A stretch of 32,601 bases of DNA. It comes from Acidobacteriaceae bacterium. Lineage in GTDB: Bacteria; Acidobacteriota; Terriglobia; Terriglobales; Acidobacteriaceae. Where the stretch lies: positions 1-32,601 of the forward strand of contig PLPA01000098.1 of NCBI GenBank assembly GCA_003159355.1, given 5' to 3'. The notes under the pieces were generated by a model. It saw only the letters and a program-made list of their open reading frames with translations, was not told where the DNA came from and did no database searches. A program made the position numbers and the translations under genes. Shown here piece after piece: positions 13,922 through 23,396 of the stretch; the stretch's first letter is position 1; each line of letters starts with the position of its first letter.

Positions 13922-16900
13922 ATGCCACGCAGAAATGACATTCAGAAGATACTGGTGATCGGCTCGGGGCCGATTGTGATTGGGCAGTCGGCGGAGTTTG
14001 ATTACTCCGGCACGCAGGCCTGCAAGGCTCTCAAGCAGGAGGGCTATGAGGTGGTGCTGGTGAACTCGAACCCGGCCACTATCATGACAGATCCCGATCT
14101 GGCCGACCGCACCTACATCGAGCCGCTCACCCGCGAGTATGTGGAGGAGATTATCCGCATTGAAGCGGAGACGCTGGCTAATGGACCCGGCCTTTTATCG
14201 GGCGGAAATGGCGTTGATGCCGCGGGTGCAAACCTTCCCGGCAAATTCGCACTGCTGCCGACGGTGGGTGGGCAAACGGCGCTGAACCTCGCTGTCGATC
14301 TGGCCGACGCAGGGATTCTCGACAAGTACAACGTCGAGCTGATCGGCGCCAAGCTGGAGGCCATCAAGAAGGCCGAGGACCGGCTGCTCTTCAAGGACGC
14401 GATGCTGCGCATCGGCCTGGATGTTTCCAAGTCCGCGCTGGTGAATAATCTGCGCGACGGCCTGGAATTTGCTTCGAAGTTAGGCTTCCCGGTGCTGATT
14501 CGCCCCAGCTTCACGCTGGGCGGCACGGGCGGCGGCATCGCCTACAACCGCGAAGAGCTGATGGAGATTCTGGCGCGCGGACTGGACCTTTCGCCGGTGC
14601 ATGAGTGTCTTATAGAAGAGAGCGTGCTCGGCTGGAAAGAGTTCGAGCTAGAAGTCATGCGCGACTTAGCCGACAACGTCATTATTATTTGTTCGATTGA
14701 AAACTTTGACCCGATGGGCGTGCATACCGGCGACTCGATCACCGTGGCCCCGGCGCAGACGCTCACCGACCGCGAGTACCAAAAGATGCGCGACGCCGCG
14801 ATCGCGGTGATGCGCGAGATTGGCGTGGAGACCGGCGGATCGAATGTGCAATTTGCCATCAATCCTGTTGATGGGCGCATGACAGTGATCGAAATGAATC
14901 CGCGCGTCTCGCGCTCCTCGGCGCTGGCCTCGAAGGCTACCGGATTTCCGATTGCGAAGATAGCTGCGAAGTTAGCCGTGGGTTATACGCTCGACGAGAT
15001 TCCCAACGACATTACGCGCAAAACTCCGGCCTGCTTTGAGCCGACGATTGATTATGTTGTCGTAAAAATTCCCAAGTGGCAGTTTGAAAAGTTTCCCGGC
15101 TCGGACGAAACGCTCGGGCCGCAGATGAAGTCGGTGGGCGAGGTGATGGCTATTGGCCGCACCTTCAAGGAAGCGTTGATGAAGGCCTGGCGCGCGCTTG
15201 AAACCGGCAAGAAGACCGGCGCGGAGGTTCTTGATCCTAGAAGGCTGACGCAGATGCTGGTCACTCCGCGGCCGGAACGGCTGGGTTACATCCGGTACGC
15301 CTTCGAGCGCGGCATGAGCGTGCGAGAGGTGGCGCGGCTTACCACCATGGACCCCTGGTTCCTGCATCAGATTCGCGAGATCACTCTTGCGCAAAGCGCG
15401 ATTGCGCAGACCACGCCGGAGACCATCGGCACCGAAGAACTCCGCCAGCTTAAGCGCCTTGGGTTGAGCGACGAGCGCATCGCGACTGAATGGAAGCTGG
15501 AAGGCCACGCGGGAACGCAGCAGGTGAGGGAACTGCGCGAAGGGAAGGGAATCAGGCCGGTTTTCAAGTTAGTGGACACCTGCGCCGCCGAGTTTGAGTC
15601 GATGACTCCCTACTTATATTCGACTTATGATGAAGAGGACGAAGCGCCGCCGACGCAAACTCCCAAAGTTATTATTCTCGGCTCGGGACCGAATCGCATT
15701 GGGCAGGGAATCGAGTTTGATTACTGCTGCTGCCACGCGGCCTTTGCGCTGCGGGAAGACGGCTATGAGACCATCATGGTCAACTGCAATCCGGAGACCG
15801 TCTCGACCGATTACGACACCAGCGACCGGCTTTATTTTGAGCCGCTGGTGCTGGAAGACGTGCTGGCGATTTATAACCATGAGTCGCAATCGGGCGCCAA
15901 GGTCGGAATGATTGTGCAGTTTGGTGGGCAGACTCCGCTGAATCTGGCAAAGCGGCTGCTCGCGGCTGGCGTTCCTATCATCGGCACCTCGCCGGAGTCG
16001 ATTGACTTAGCCGAGGACCGCAAGCGCTTCGGCAAGCTGCTGGATGAGTTACAGATTCCGCAGCCCGCAGGCGGCACGGCTACCAGTGTCGAGGAAGCTC
16101 TGGCCATCGGCGAGCGCATCGGCTATCCGGTGCTGGTCCGGCCGAGTTATGTGCTGGGCGGCCGGGCCATGGTGATTGCTTATGACGCCGAGGCAGTGAC
16201 GCGCTATATGCGCGAAGCGGTCGAGTACTCGCAGGAGCGGCCGGTGCTGGTCGATCACTTTCTGGAGAGCGCGGTCGAAGTGGATGTGGACGCGCTGTGC
16301 GACTCCAAGGATGTTATTATCGCTGGCATCATGCAGCACATTGAAGAGGCGGGCATTCACTCGGGCGACTCATCGTGCGTGCTGCCCGCCGTGAGCATTC
16401 GCGAAAGCACGCTGGAAACGCTGCGCACTTATACGCACAAGCTGGCTCTGGCGCTCAAGGTTGTCGGCCTGGTTAACTTGCAGTTCGCCATCCAGCGCGA
16501 CGCCCAGGGCCAGGACCACGTATACGTGATCGAAGTGAATCCGCGCGCCTCGCGCACCGTGCCTTATGTCTCCAAGGCCACCGGAATCCCGCTGGCCAAG
16601 ATCGCAGCGCGGCTGATGACCGGCCGCAAGCTGAGCGAGTTATTACCCGCCCAGTTAGCTACGGGCAAGGACCTTGAAACCGGGACGCATTCTTATGTAA
16701 AATCGCCGGTCTTTCCCTGGAACAAGTTTGCCGGAGTCGATACGGTTCTAAGTCCGGAGATGAAGTCCACCGGCGAAGTGATGGGCGTGGCGTCTACCTT
16801 TGGCGAGGCCTTTGCCAAGGCGCAGCTCTCCGCCGGCCAGGTGCTGCCCACCGGCGGAACGGTCTTTTTCAGCGTCAACGATCCCGACAAGCCGGCAGCC

Positions 16901-17260
16901 GCCGACTTAGCACGCCGCTATTTGGAGTTAGGCTTCAAGATTATCGCCACCGAAGGCACGGCGAATGTGCTGGAACAATCCGGCCTCGCTGTTGAGCGCG
17001 TTTTTAAGGTGAAGGAGGGCCGGCCTAACATTGTGGACCTGATCAAGGGCGACCGCATTCAGCTCGTCATCAACACTCCGCGCGGCCAGGACACTTTCTT
17101 CGACGAGAAGGCTATTCGCCGCGCCGCGGTGCTGGCGCGCATTCCCACCATCACCACCATCGCCGCCGCGCAGGCTGCCGTCGAGGGCATCAGTGCGATG
17201 CAGAGCCACCAGACCACGGTCTATGCGCTGCAACATTTGCACGCCGTGACTCGCGGGTGA
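13922..17260 (+). CDS. carB: Carbamoyl-phosphate synthase large subunit
   Basis: The product is 1112 aa versus about 1070-1080 usual. It makes carbamoyl phosphate from bicarbonate, ammonia and two ATP with CarA. Two homologous ATP-grasp halves are visible, opening with [20 protein letters not shown] and [20 protein letters not shown], each with its VIEMNPR or VIEVNPR metal-binding strand. The allosteric MGS-like domain ends the protein ([17 protein letters not shown]). Extra length includes about 24 residues near 82-109 ([15 protein letters not shown]...), where other CarB proteins have a short turn before LPT-GGQTALN. It is separated from carA by the restriction-modification genes and follows the endonuclease stop by 3 nt. 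Confidence 0.97.
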   Translation: MPRRNDIQKILVIGSGPIVIGQSAEFDYSGTQACKALKQEGYEVVLVNSNPATIMTDPDLADRTYIEPLTREYVEEIIRIEAETLANGPGLLSGGNGVDAAGANLPGKFALLPTVGGQTALNLAVDLADAGILDKYNVELIGAKLEAIKKAEDRLLFKDAMLRIGLDVSKSALVNNLRDGLEFASKLGFPVLIRPSFTLGGTGGGIAYNREELMEILARGLDLSPVHECLIEESVLGWKEFELEVMRDLADNVIIICSIENFDPMGVHTGDSITVAPAQTLTDREYQKMRDAAIAVMREIGVETGGSNVQFAINPVDGRMTVIEMNPRVSRSSALASKATGFPIAKIAAKLAVGYTLDEIPNDITRKTPACFEPTIDYVVVKIPKWQFEKFPGSDETLGPQMKSVGEVMAIGRTFKEALMKAWRALETGKKTGAEVLDPRRLTQMLVTPRPERLGYIRYAFERGMSVREVARLTTMDPWFLHQIREITLAQSAIAQTTPETIGTEELRQLKRLGLSDERIATEWKLEGHAGTQQVRELREGKGIRPVFKLVDTCAAEFESMTPYLYSTYDEEDEAPPTQTPKVIILGSGPNRIGQGIEFDYCCCHAAFALREDGYETIMVNCNPETVSTDYDTSDRLYFEPLVLEDVLAIYNHESQSGAKVGMIVQFGGQTPLNLAKRLLAAGVPIIGTSPESIDLAEDRKRFGKLLDELQIPQPAGGTATSVEEALAIGERIGYPVLVRPSYVLGGRAMVIAYDAEAVTRYMREAVEYSQERPVLVDHFLESAVEVDVDALCDSKDVIIAGIMQHIEEAGIHSGDSSCVLPAVSIRESTLETLRTYTHKLALALKVVGLVNLQFAIQRDAQGQDHVYVIEVNPRASRTVPYVSKATGIPLAKIAARLMTGRKLSELLPAQLATGKDLETGTHSYVKSPVFPWNKFAGVDTVLSPEMKSTGEVMGVASTFGEAFAKAQLSAGQVLPTGGTVFFSVNDPDKPAAADLARRYLELGFKIIATEGTANVLEQSGLAVERVFKVKEGRPNIVDLIKGDRIQLVINTPRGQDTFFDEKAIRRAAVLARIPTITTIAAAQAAVEGISAMQSHQTTVYALQHLHAVTRG

Positions 17261-17320
17261 GGAACTCCGGGCAAACTTGACCGATGGAAGCGCATCTTAT
17301 TCTTGAGACAAAGACAGCAA

Positions 17321-17354
17321 GTTAGCTCCCGCTTCGCGGGGTTAGCGAGTTAGC
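17321..17354. repeat. GTTAGC direct repeats around a CCCGC-TTC-GCGGG hairpin
   Basis: GTTAGC occurs at 17321, 17341 and 17349. Between the first two is a hairpin CCCGC-TTC-GCGGG (17328-17340). It lies in the 166-nt gap after carB and has no T-tract, so it looks more like a REP-type element than a terminator. A second small dyad CCGGC-AAA-GCCGG follows near 17394-17406. Confidence 0.55.
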
Positions 17355-17414
17355 GGACTGCCTTGGTCAACGCCAGTTCCATCTCTTCGTTGGCCGGCAA
17401 AGCCGGTGGTGGAC

Positions 17415-17420
17415 TAAAAT
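17415..17420 (+). promoter_or_regulatory. -10 box immediately before the DapA-family gene
   Basis: TAAAAT ends 6 nt before the ATG, placing the expected transcription start at or next to the start codon. There is no Shine-Dalgarno sequence. A TTGGCC at 17390 with 19-nt spacing is a poor -35 candidate. Confidence 0.4.
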
Positions 17421-17426
17421 GTTTTT

Positions 17427-18464
17427 ATGCTGATCGAAGGCATTTTTGCCGCTGTTCCCACGCCGTTTTACCCGGACGAGCGCGTTTATTATCGCAAGCT
17501 CGAAGCCAACATCGCGCATTACTCGCGCACGCTGCTCTCCGGAGTGCTGCTGTTAGGCTCCACGGGCGAGGCTGTGATGCTCGACGACAGCGAGAGTCGC
17601 GAGGTGCTGCGCGTGGCCGCCGAAGCCGCGGCGCCCGAGAAGGTGCTGATCGCCGGCGTGGCGCGCGAGAGCGTGAAGGCCACGGTCGAGCTGGCCGAGG
17701 CGGCGGCTCAGTTCCGCTACGACGCCGTGCTGGTGCGCACGCCGACTTACTTCGCCAGCCAGAGGAGTGCGGCGGCCGTGCTGCACTACTTTCGTAGCGT
17801 GGCCGACCGCTCGCCGCTTCCGGTTCTGATCTACAACATTCCGCAGTGCGCGCCTTATAACATCCCCGTTGAGCTGGTGGCCGAACTGGCGCAGCATCCG
17901 AACATCATCGGCATCAAGGATTCCAGCGGCAGCGTGGAGCGAATTCGCGCGCTGGTCGAGGGAGTGAAAAACGCGCCCCGGCGGACGGTGACCGTGACGC
18001 CGGTCTTCGAGGGGGTTACCGGTCGGATGCTGACGGCGAAAGCGGGGAGCGGCGAGGCGCTGGTCTCCATCGGAGGCGTGACCGCAAATTTGCCGGCTAC
18101 GCCGATCAAGACGCGCACCAAGGAAGTTGGCTTTCCCGTGCTCTGCGGCTCAACGGCCATGCTGCTTGGCTCGCTTGAGGCAGGCGCGGCCGGGGGCATT
18201 CTCGCCTTCGCCTCGTGCGCGCCGCAGGCCTGCCAGGAGGTTTATCTTGCCTGGAAGGATCGCGACTTCAAGTTGGCCGCGGAGAAGCAGCAGCGCATCG
18301 CCGACGCCAGCCAGCGCATCGTCGGCCAGTTGGGCATCAGCGGCGTCAAGTACGCCTGCGACTTCAACGGCTACTACGGAGGCCACACCCGCGCGCCGCT
18401 GTTGCCCGTCAGCGGGGCAGAAAAGGCGGAGATTGAGGCGCTGCTGGCCGGGATTCGCAACTAG
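17427..18464 (+). CDS. DapA/N-acetylneuraminate lyase superfamily aldolase
   Basis: The product is 345 aa, longer than the usual ~295. It is a class I (Schiff-base) TIM-barrel enzyme: GSTGEA (44-49) corresponds to the pyruvate carboxylate-binding GTTGE, the catalytic tyrosine is in YNIP (Tyr136), and the Schiff-base lysine is in GIKDSSG (Lys164). Family members include dihydrodipicolinate synthase and 4-hydroxy-2-oxoglutarate aldolase; the sequence alone does not choose between them. About 45-50 extra residues (around 185-238, TVTPVFEGVTGRML...) precede VLCGSTAMLLGSLEAGAAGGI, where most relatives have a short loop. No ribosome-binding site precedes the ATG. It converges on gpmI across a shared hairpin. 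Confidence 0.88.
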   Translation: MLIEGIFAAVPTPFYPDERVYYRKLEANIAHYSRTLLSGVLLLGSTGEAVMLDDSESREVLRVAAEAAAPEKVLIAGVARESVKATVELAEAAAQFRYDAVLVRTPTYFASQRSAAAVLHYFRSVADRSPLPVLIYNIPQCAPYNIPVELVAELAQHPNIIGIKDSSGSVERIRALVEGVKNAPRRTVTVTPVFEGVTGRMLTAKAGSGEALVSIGGVTANLPATPIKTRTKEVGFPVLCGSTAMLLGSLEAGAAGGILAFASCAPQACQEVYLAWKDRDFKLAAEKQQRIADASQRIVGQLGISGVKYACDFNGYYGGHTRAPLLPVSGAEKAEIEALLAGIRN

Positions 18465-18502
18465 CTGTGAAGTTTCAATACAAAGCCGGATTGCACCGAA
18501 AT

Positions 18503-18538
18503 GACGAAGGCGAAGCCGCAGTGGGCTTCGCCTTCGTC
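18503..18538. terminator. Bidirectional hairpin terminator between DapA-family gene and gpmI
   Basis: A perfect 15-bp stem (GACGAAGGCGAAGCC with its complement) closes a 6-nt loop in the 91-nt gap between two convergent genes. It is followed by GTTTGAGTT on the plus strand and ATTTCGG on the minus strand. T-tracts are weak, but position and stem strength support termination in both directions. Confidence 0.8.
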
Positions 18539-18555
18539 GTTTGAGTTATGCTCGG

Positions 18556-20169
18556 TTACTTCGCCAGCGGCACACGCAGATCGCCGCCGGTCATCTCCTT
18601 GGGCAGGCCCAGGTCGAGAATATTCAGCAGGGTGGGTGATATGTCGCGCAGAGAACCGTCGGGGCGCAAACGGAAGTGCTTCGCCTCTTCGGCAACATAG
18701 ATCAGCGGCACGGGGTTGGTGGTGTGCGCGGTGTGCGGGTTGCCGGTCACCAGGTCCACCATCTGCTCGGCGTTGCCGTGGTCGGCGGTGATCAGCCAAC
18801 TGCCGTTCTTCTCGCGGATGGCCTTGTAGACGCGGGCCAGTTGCGCGTCGATGGCCTCGATGGCCTTGATCGTCGGCTCCAGCTTGCCGGAGTGGCCCAC
18901 CATGTCCGCGTTGGCGAAGTTGGCGACGATCAAGTCAAAGCTCCCGTCGTTGATGGCTTTCACAATGGCGTCGCCGATGGCCTCGGCCTTCATCTCCGGC
19001 GCCAGATCATAAGTGGCCACTCTGAGCGAGGGAATCAGCACGCGCTCCTCGCCGGGGAAGGGCGTCTCGACGCCGCCGTTGAAGAAGTAGGTCACATGGG
19101 CAAACTTCTCCGTCTCGGCCACTCTCAGATTGCGCAGATGGTGCGCGGACAGCACGTTGGCCAGAATGTTATCCAGCGACTCCGGCGGCATGATGTACGG
19201 CAACTCGTAGAGCTTGTCGTACTGGGTCATGCAGAGGTAGTAAAGATTTTTTGGAATTTCGGAGCGGGGAATCGTGGCGTCGAGCGACTCCCAGCCGTCC
19301 AGGTCGCGTCCGCCCTGCTTGTTCAGGCCGCTCTCGCGCGTCAAGACTCGCGTAATTTCGCGGGCGCGGTCAGCGCGGAAGTTGAAGTTGATGCAGACGT
19401 CCTCGTCGCGAATCTGGCCGACCTGCTTGCCCGCGGCATCGACGACGACAAAAGGAATCAGGAATTCGTCGGTGATGCCGTTGTTGTAATTCTCCTTGAT
19501 GCGCGCGACGGCATTGGGATACGCGCCGCCCTCGGCCTTGCCGTTGACCATGGCGTCGAAGGCCTTGCGCTCGCGCTCCCAGCGCTTGTCGCGGTCCATC
19601 GCGTAGTAGCGTCCGTTGATGGTGGCCACTTTGCCCACGCCGTACTCGCGCATCTTCTGTTCGAGTTGCGCAATGTAGCCGGCGCCGGAGTCGGGCGGAG
19701 TGTCGCGGCCGTCCATGAAGGCGTGGACGAAGACCCGCTCCAAGCCGTACTCGCGCGCGGTGCGCAACAGGGCGTAGATGTGCTCCTGGTGGGAGTGAAC
19801 GCCGCCGTCGGAGACCAGGCCGAAGAGATGGAGCTGCCGTCCGGCCTCGCGCGCCCGCTTCATGGCCAGCGCGACGGGAGGGTTCCGGGAGAACTCGCCC
19901 GAGGCGATCTGCGCGTCGATGCGGGTAATGTCCATCTGCACGATGCGTCCCGCGCCGATGTTCAGGTGGCCGACTTCGCTGTTGCCCATCTGCCCGTCGG
20001 GCAGGCCCACAAAGTGGTCCGAGGCCTGGATCAGCGTGTTGGGGTACTCGCGCAGCAGCTTGTCGTAGGTGGGCTTTTTGGCCAGCGCAATGGCGTTGTT
20101 GGCGGTTTCGGCGCGATAGCCCCATCCATCAAGGATGGTCAAAACGAGAGGACGCTTGAAGATGGACAC
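18556..20169 (-). CDS. gpmI: 2,3-bisphosphoglycerate-independent phosphoglycerate mutase
   Basis: The product is 537 aa, slightly above the usual ~510-515. It interconverts 3- and 2-phosphoglycerate in glycolysis using two manganese ions. The start [12 protein letters not shown] holds the first metal-binding Asp (Asp14), and the phosphorylated serine is in [11 protein letters not shown] (Ser64). Further signature segments are [37 protein letters not shown] and [11 protein letters not shown]. The start is GTG 20169, with GAGGTG about 8 nt before it. It is divergent from the PLP decarboxylase gene with 157 nt between and ends at the shared terminator. Confidence 0.97.
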   Translation of the reverse strand: MSIFKRPLVLTILDGWGYRAETANNAIALAKKPTYDKLLREYPNTLIQASDHFVGLPDGQMGNSEVGHLNIGAGRIVQMDITRIDAQIASGEFSRNPPVALAMKRAREAGRQLHLFGLVSDGGVHSHQEHIYALLRTAREYGLERVFVHAFMDGRDTPPDSGAGYIAQLEQKMREYGVGKVATINGRYYAMDRDKRWERERKAFDAMVNGKAEGGAYPNAVARIKENYNNGITDEFLIPFVVVDAAGKQVGQIRDEDVCINFNFRADRAREITRVLTRESGLNKQGGRDLDGWESLDATIPRSEIPKNLYYLCMTQYDKLYELPYIMPPESLDNILANVLSAHHLRNLRVAETEKFAHVTYFFNGGVETPFPGEERVLIPSLRVATYDLAPEMKAEAIGDAIVKAINDGSFDLIVANFANADMVGHSGKLEPTIKAIEAIDAQLARVYKAIREKNGSWLITADHGNAEQMVDLVTGNPHTAHTTNPVPLIYVAEEAKHFRLRPDGSLRDISPTLLNILDLGLPKEMTGGDLRVPLAK

Positions 20170-20302
20170 GTGGATTACACCTCAAAACGGAATCGAAGCA
20201 CTGCTTTCAGGATAACCTGCAAGGGCGTTGCATCCGATTCACAAACAAATCAACTTCGCTCGATGGAGTCCGTAGTGGGACGCTTCGCACGCGGTCAGCA
20301 CG

Positions 20303-20308
20303 TAAAAT
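20303..20308 (+). promoter_or_regulatory. -10 box for the PLP decarboxylase gene
   Basis: TAAAAT lies 18 nt before the ATG, and a good ribosome-binding site (GGGAGAAGG) lies between them. No convincing -35 was seen. The 157-nt divergent region must also hold the gpmI promoter, which I could not place. Confidence 0.35.
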
Positions 20309-20326
20309 ACTCTTCAGGGAGAAGGA

Positions 20327-21808
20327 ATGTCGCAGCCCCCGATTATCGATCCGACCGGCAAGACCAGCATTGCCACGCAAGTCGTAGCCAACGAGAGCCT
20401 CGATCCAGTGGATTGGGCTGCTTTTCGCGCTCAGGCGCACCTCATGCTGGACGATATGCTCGGCTACATCGAAAAGATTCGCGAGCGGCCCGTCTGGCAG
20501 CCGATTCCGGCTGAAGTTCGTGCACGATTTCACTCGTCTGCGCCGCGCGTGGGCGAGGAACTTGCGCAGGTCCATGCGGAGTTCATGCAGGATGTGCTGC
20601 CCTATGCGCAGGGTAACGTGCATCCGGGCTTCATGGGCTGGGTGAATGGCGGCGGTACTCCGGTGGGCGTGGTGGCCGAGATGCTCGCCGCGGGGCTCAA
20701 CGCCAACCTCGGAGGCCGCGATCATATTCCGGTCGAGGTCGAGCGGCAAGTAACCGCATGGGTGAGGGAGATCTTCGGCTTTCCGCAAGGGGCGACCGGG
20801 TTGTTCGTAACCGGAACATCGATGGCGAACCTGATCGCCGTGCTGATTGCGCGCGACGCCGCTCTGGGCTTCGAGGTGCGCGCCAGCGGAGTGGCCGCGC
20901 AGCCACGCCGTCTCACCGCGTACACCTCGAACGCGGTTCATGGCTGCGTGCCCAAGGCGATGGACATCGCCGGCCTGGGCAGCGATGCGCTGCGGATGAT
21001 TCCCACTGACAGCCATTTCCACATCGACCTGGCCGCGCTCGCCGAGGCAATCCAGCGCGATCGCGAGGCCGGCTTCACGCCGTTTCTGGTGGTGGGGACC
21101 GCGGGAACCGTGAACACCGGAGCCGTGGACGACCTGGCCGGACTCGCCGATTTGTGTCAGCGCGAGAAGCTCTGGTTCCATGTGGACGGAGCCTTTGGCG
21201 CGCTGGCAAGGCTGGCCCCCGATATTGCTCCGAAGCTCGATGGCATTGAGCGCGCGGATTCCGTGGCCTTCGACTTTCACAAATGGGGACAAGCGCCCTA
21301 CGACGCGGGCTTCATTCTCGTCCGGGATGGCGAGGCGCACAAAAACGCCTTCACCCTTCCGGCGGCCTACCTGCAACGCGCCGAGAGAGGCTTGGCCGCA
21401 GGCTCGCCCTGGCCTAGCGACTTCGGGCCGGACCTCTCGCGCGGCTTTCGCGCTTTGAAGGTCTGGTTCACGCTGAAGGTCTACGGCATCGACGCCCTGG
21501 GAGCGTCCATCTCCCGGTGCTGCGTACTGGCCCGCGCTCTGGAAGAGCGTATCGCCGCGACGCCGGAGCTGGAATTGATGGCGCCAGTCGAGCTGAATAT
21601 CGTCTGCTTCCGCTATCGCGCTGAAGATACGAATCGCGTGAACGATGCGATCGTCGTGGCGTTGCAGGAGTCGGGCATTGTGGCCCCATCGACGACCCGG
21701 ATCGCGGGCCGCACGGCCATTCGCGCGGCCATCGTCAACCACCGCACCAGCCGCGCGGAGATCGATGCGCTGGTGGACGGCGTGTTGGCTTTAGGGCGTA
21801 AACTTTGA
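20327..21808 (+). CDS. Group II PLP-dependent amino acid decarboxylase
   Basis: The product is 493 aa of the aromatic-L-amino-acid/glutamate decarboxylase fold. The PLP lysine is in VAFDFHKWGQAPYD (Lys319). Upstream are GLFVTGTSMANLIAV (phosphate-binding region), VVGTAGTVNTGAVDDL and the cofactor-binding Asp in LWFHVDGAFGA. The N-terminal segment GNVHPGFMGWVNGGGTPVGVVAEML is typical of the family. Known members decarboxylate aromatic amino acids, histidine, glutamate or diaminobutyrate; the substrate cannot be called here. GGGAGAAGG gives a strong ribosome-binding site. It stands alone, divergent from gpmI and convergent with the VapC gene 33 nt downstream. Confidence 0.88.
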   Translation: MSQPPIIDPTGKTSIATQVVANESLDPVDWAAFRAQAHLMLDDMLGYIEKIRERPVWQPIPAEVRARFHSSAPRVGEELAQVHAEFMQDVLPYAQGNVHPGFMGWVNGGGTPVGVVAEMLAAGLNANLGGRDHIPVEVERQVTAWVREIFGFPQGATGLFVTGTSMANLIAVLIARDAALGFEVRASGVAAQPRRLTAYTSNAVHGCVPKAMDIAGLGSDALRMIPTDSHFHIDLAALAEAIQRDREAGFTPFLVVGTAGTVNTGAVDDLAGLADLCQREKLWFHVDGAFGALARLAPDIAPKLDGIERADSVAFDFHKWGQAPYDAGFILVRDGEAHKNAFTLPAAYLQRAERGLAAGSPWPSDFGPDLSRGFRALKVWFTLKVYGIDALGASISRCCVLARALEERIAATPELELMAPVELNIVCFRYRAEDTNRVNDAIVVALQESGIVAPSTTRIAGRTAIRAAIVNHRTSRAEIDALVDGVLALGRKL

Positions 21809-21841
21809 TCGAAGAATTGTCAGGCTGGGTCTGCAATGCAA

Positions 21842-22210
21842 TCAAGGAAGATTTGCGCGAATGCCGAGAGATTCGGCAATGCCCGCCAGACGCTTATCCT
21901 TCGTCCACAACAGCGTGGGCGGATTGAGAAAGATGGATGCGATCAGATGCGCATCGATCAGACCGATTCCCCTGCTATACAGAGAGCGCGTCTCGACCAT
22001 CTCCCGCACCTCGTCGAGCCGCGCCACACGCACCCGTGGCAGCATATCCAAGAATGCCAGTATCTTTTTGCGCTCCCATAGCGACCCCAGAGCCAGTTCC
22101 CCGACGATGAGCGGATGCATTGCAATCTGCACGTCGTCAAGCAACTTGCTCATCTCTGCGTTTTCCGCACGTAGATGGTCAACCCAAACAGACGTATCCG
22201 CAAGAATCAT
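21842..22210 (-). CDS. vapC: VapC-type PIN-domain toxin (first VapBC)
   Basis: The product is 122 aa. The PIN-domain acidic residues are in place: ILADTSVWV (Asp5), IVGELALG (Glu38), LIDAHLIAS (Asp86) and WTKDKRL (Asp105). These bind metal for RNA cleavage in VapC toxins. The ATG overlaps the vapB stop by 4 nt, the usual arrangement. The pair lies between the convergent PLP decarboxylase gene and the class II aldolase gene. The frame is intact, so it is probably functional; the RNA target is unknown. Confidence 0.92.
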   Translation of the reverse strand: MILADTSVWVDHLRAENAEMSKLLDDVQIAMHPLIVGELALGSLWERKKILAFLDMLPRVRVARLDEVREMVETRSLYSRGIGLIDAHLIASIFLNPPTLLWTKDKRLAGIAESLGIRANLP

Positions 22211-22404
22211 TCTTCACTCATCCTATGGCGAGGAATATCTTCCAGCCCTGGCATTGTGCCTCCCAATGCCGCTAATCTGCGAGAGCTTTCCCGCTCGATG
22301 AGAGATTTAAGAGCCTCCCGCATCAGCGCCGTCTTCTCAACCACACCTGTGAACTCCTGGGCAGTGCGTACCAGATCATCGTCGAGCGCAAGTGTTGTTC
22401 TCAT
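22207..22404 (-). CDS. vapB: VapB-type antitoxin (first VapBC)
   Basis: The product is 65 aa. The N-terminal MRTTLALDDDLVRTAQEFTG is a ribbon-helix-helix-like DNA-binding segment, as in VapB antitoxins of the AHH/DUF2191 type. ALMREALKSLIERESSRRLA is the second helix, and the C-terminal tail (GTMPGLEDIPRHR) would occupy the toxin's active site. GGAGG lies 4 nt before the ATG. An extended -10 promoter and a small palindrome lie directly upstream, consistent with autoregulation. Confidence 0.9.
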   Translation of the reverse strand: MRTTLALDDDLVRTAQEFTGVVEKTALMREALKSLIERESSRRLAALGGTMPGLEDIPRHRMSEE

Positions 22405-22421
22405 AAATCCTCCATACGTCT

Positions 22422-22440
22422 ATTATAGCATCATTTGATG
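22422..22440 (-). promoter_or_regulatory. Promoter/operator of first vapBC
   Basis: On the minus strand TGCTATAAT forms an extended -10 (TATAAT at 22427-22422). Directly upstream is the palindrome CATCA-TT-TGATG (22429-22440), a candidate VapB operator touching the -10. No consensus -35 was found, as is common for extended -10 promoters. Confidence 0.5.
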
Positions 22441-22482
22441 TCGTTATTGTATGCGTGTCGATTCTACGCAATTTTGTTTCAT

Positions 22483-23268
22483 CTACGAGACCCGCCCCAT
22501 GCGTGCATCAGGCATTCCCATCCGCCGCTTGACGAGCAGCAGCTCATCGATCTTGCCATCGGAAAGGAAGTTGAGCGGCCTGCCTATCTGCTGGGCGATG
22601 AGATAGGTCTTGCAATAGGTCTCGAAGGTCTCCACCAGCCACTCGGCATGAGTGACCGTGTCGGACCAGCAGACGATGCCGTGATTGCTGAGCAGGATGG
22701 TGTTGTGATCCTGGACAAAGGGCAGCACCGTCTCGGCAAAGGCCTTGGTGCCGGGCGTTTCGTAGGGCGCAACCGCTGCCGGGCCGATCGAGGTCTCGTA
22801 CTCGGAGATCAGCCCGATGGGCGGCGCGGAGCCGGTCATCGCGAAGGCCGTGGCGTGCGGCGGATGGCAATGCACAATGGCGCGGGCGATGGAGTTGGCT
22901 TTGTAGATGGCCAGATGCAGCAGCACCTCGCTGGTCCTCATGCGGTCGCCTGCCAGGATGTTGCCGTCCAGATCGGAGAGGCAGATGTCGGCCGGCGCCA
23001 TGTCCCGCTTGCTCATCATCGTCGGCGTGCAGAGCAAGTAATTCTCGCCCAGACGGACGCTGATATTGCCTCCGTTGCCGTCCACGTACTGCCGCTCCCA
23101 CAGCTTGCGGCCCACCAGGATAATCTCCTCGCGCAGGGCTTCGGCCTCGAAAAGGAGCGCGGCCTCCAGCGGCGAACTCGCCTCGGGCTGCGCCGCGTGC
23201 GAACTCTCCGCCACGGCCTGCACCGCTTCCTTGCGCTGCTCCTCAAGCGCAACCCAACTCTGCTCCAT
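22483..23268 (-). CDS. Class II aldolase/adducin family protein
   Basis: The product is 261 aa from ATG 23268, which has GAGG 6 nt upstream; the ORF track start is a GTG four codons earlier. It belongs to the FucA/AraD fold of zinc aldolases and epimerases. Visible features are GNGGNISVRLG (phosphate/substrate loop), the Glu in RTSEVLLHLA (Glu114), the zinc histidines in IVHCHPPH (His133, His135) and SNHGIV (His196). It could be an L-fuculose/rhamnulose-phosphate aldolase or ribulose-phosphate epimerase; the substrate is undetermined. The sugar porter and XRE-cupin regulator genes upstream on the same strand suggest sugar uptake and breakdown. Confidence 0.87.
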   Translation of the reverse strand: MEQSWVALEEQRKEAVQAVAESSHAAQPEASSPLEAALLFEAEALREEIILVGRKLWERQYVDGNGGNISVRLGENYLLCTPTMMSKRDMAPADICLSDLDGNILAGDRMRTSEVLLHLAIYKANSIARAIVHCHPPHATAFAMTGSAPPIGLISEYETSIGPAAVAPYETPGTKAFAETVLPFVQDHNTILLSNHGIVCWSDTVTHAEWLVETFETYCKTYLIAQQIGRPLNFLSDGKIDELLLVKRRMGMPDARMGRVS

Positions 23269-23328
23269 GGATGACCTCACGCGGGGACTGCAAGACCTGC
23301 TTACGGCAAGCGCTGGCCCTTTCCTCAG

Positions 23329-23334
23329 ATTATA
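23329..23334 (-). promoter_or_regulatory. -10 box upstream of class II aldolase gene
   Basis: TATAAT on the minus strand lies about 60 nt before the aldolase ATG, in the 128-nt gap after the sugar porter gene. No good -35 was found. If used, the aldolase can be expressed apart from the transporter. Confidence 0.4.
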
Positions 23335-23396
23335 TAGAACGCCCTTCGCGGCCTGCTCCGGTGACTGCGGTCACGAACAAGCGGGCCGATCAGTCT

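Noticed and set aside
18676-20514. 612-aa plus-strand ORF opposite gpmI
   Set aside because: It is fully antisense to a clearly conserved gpmI. Its protein is Val/Gly/Asp/Arg-rich with no recognisable motif, as expected for a shadow frame in GC-rich DNA.
20207-21742. 511-aa minus-strand ORF opposite the PLP decarboxylase gene
   Set aside because: It is antisense to a gene with intact catalytic motifs. Low-complexity His/Arg/Gly composition; no domain seen.
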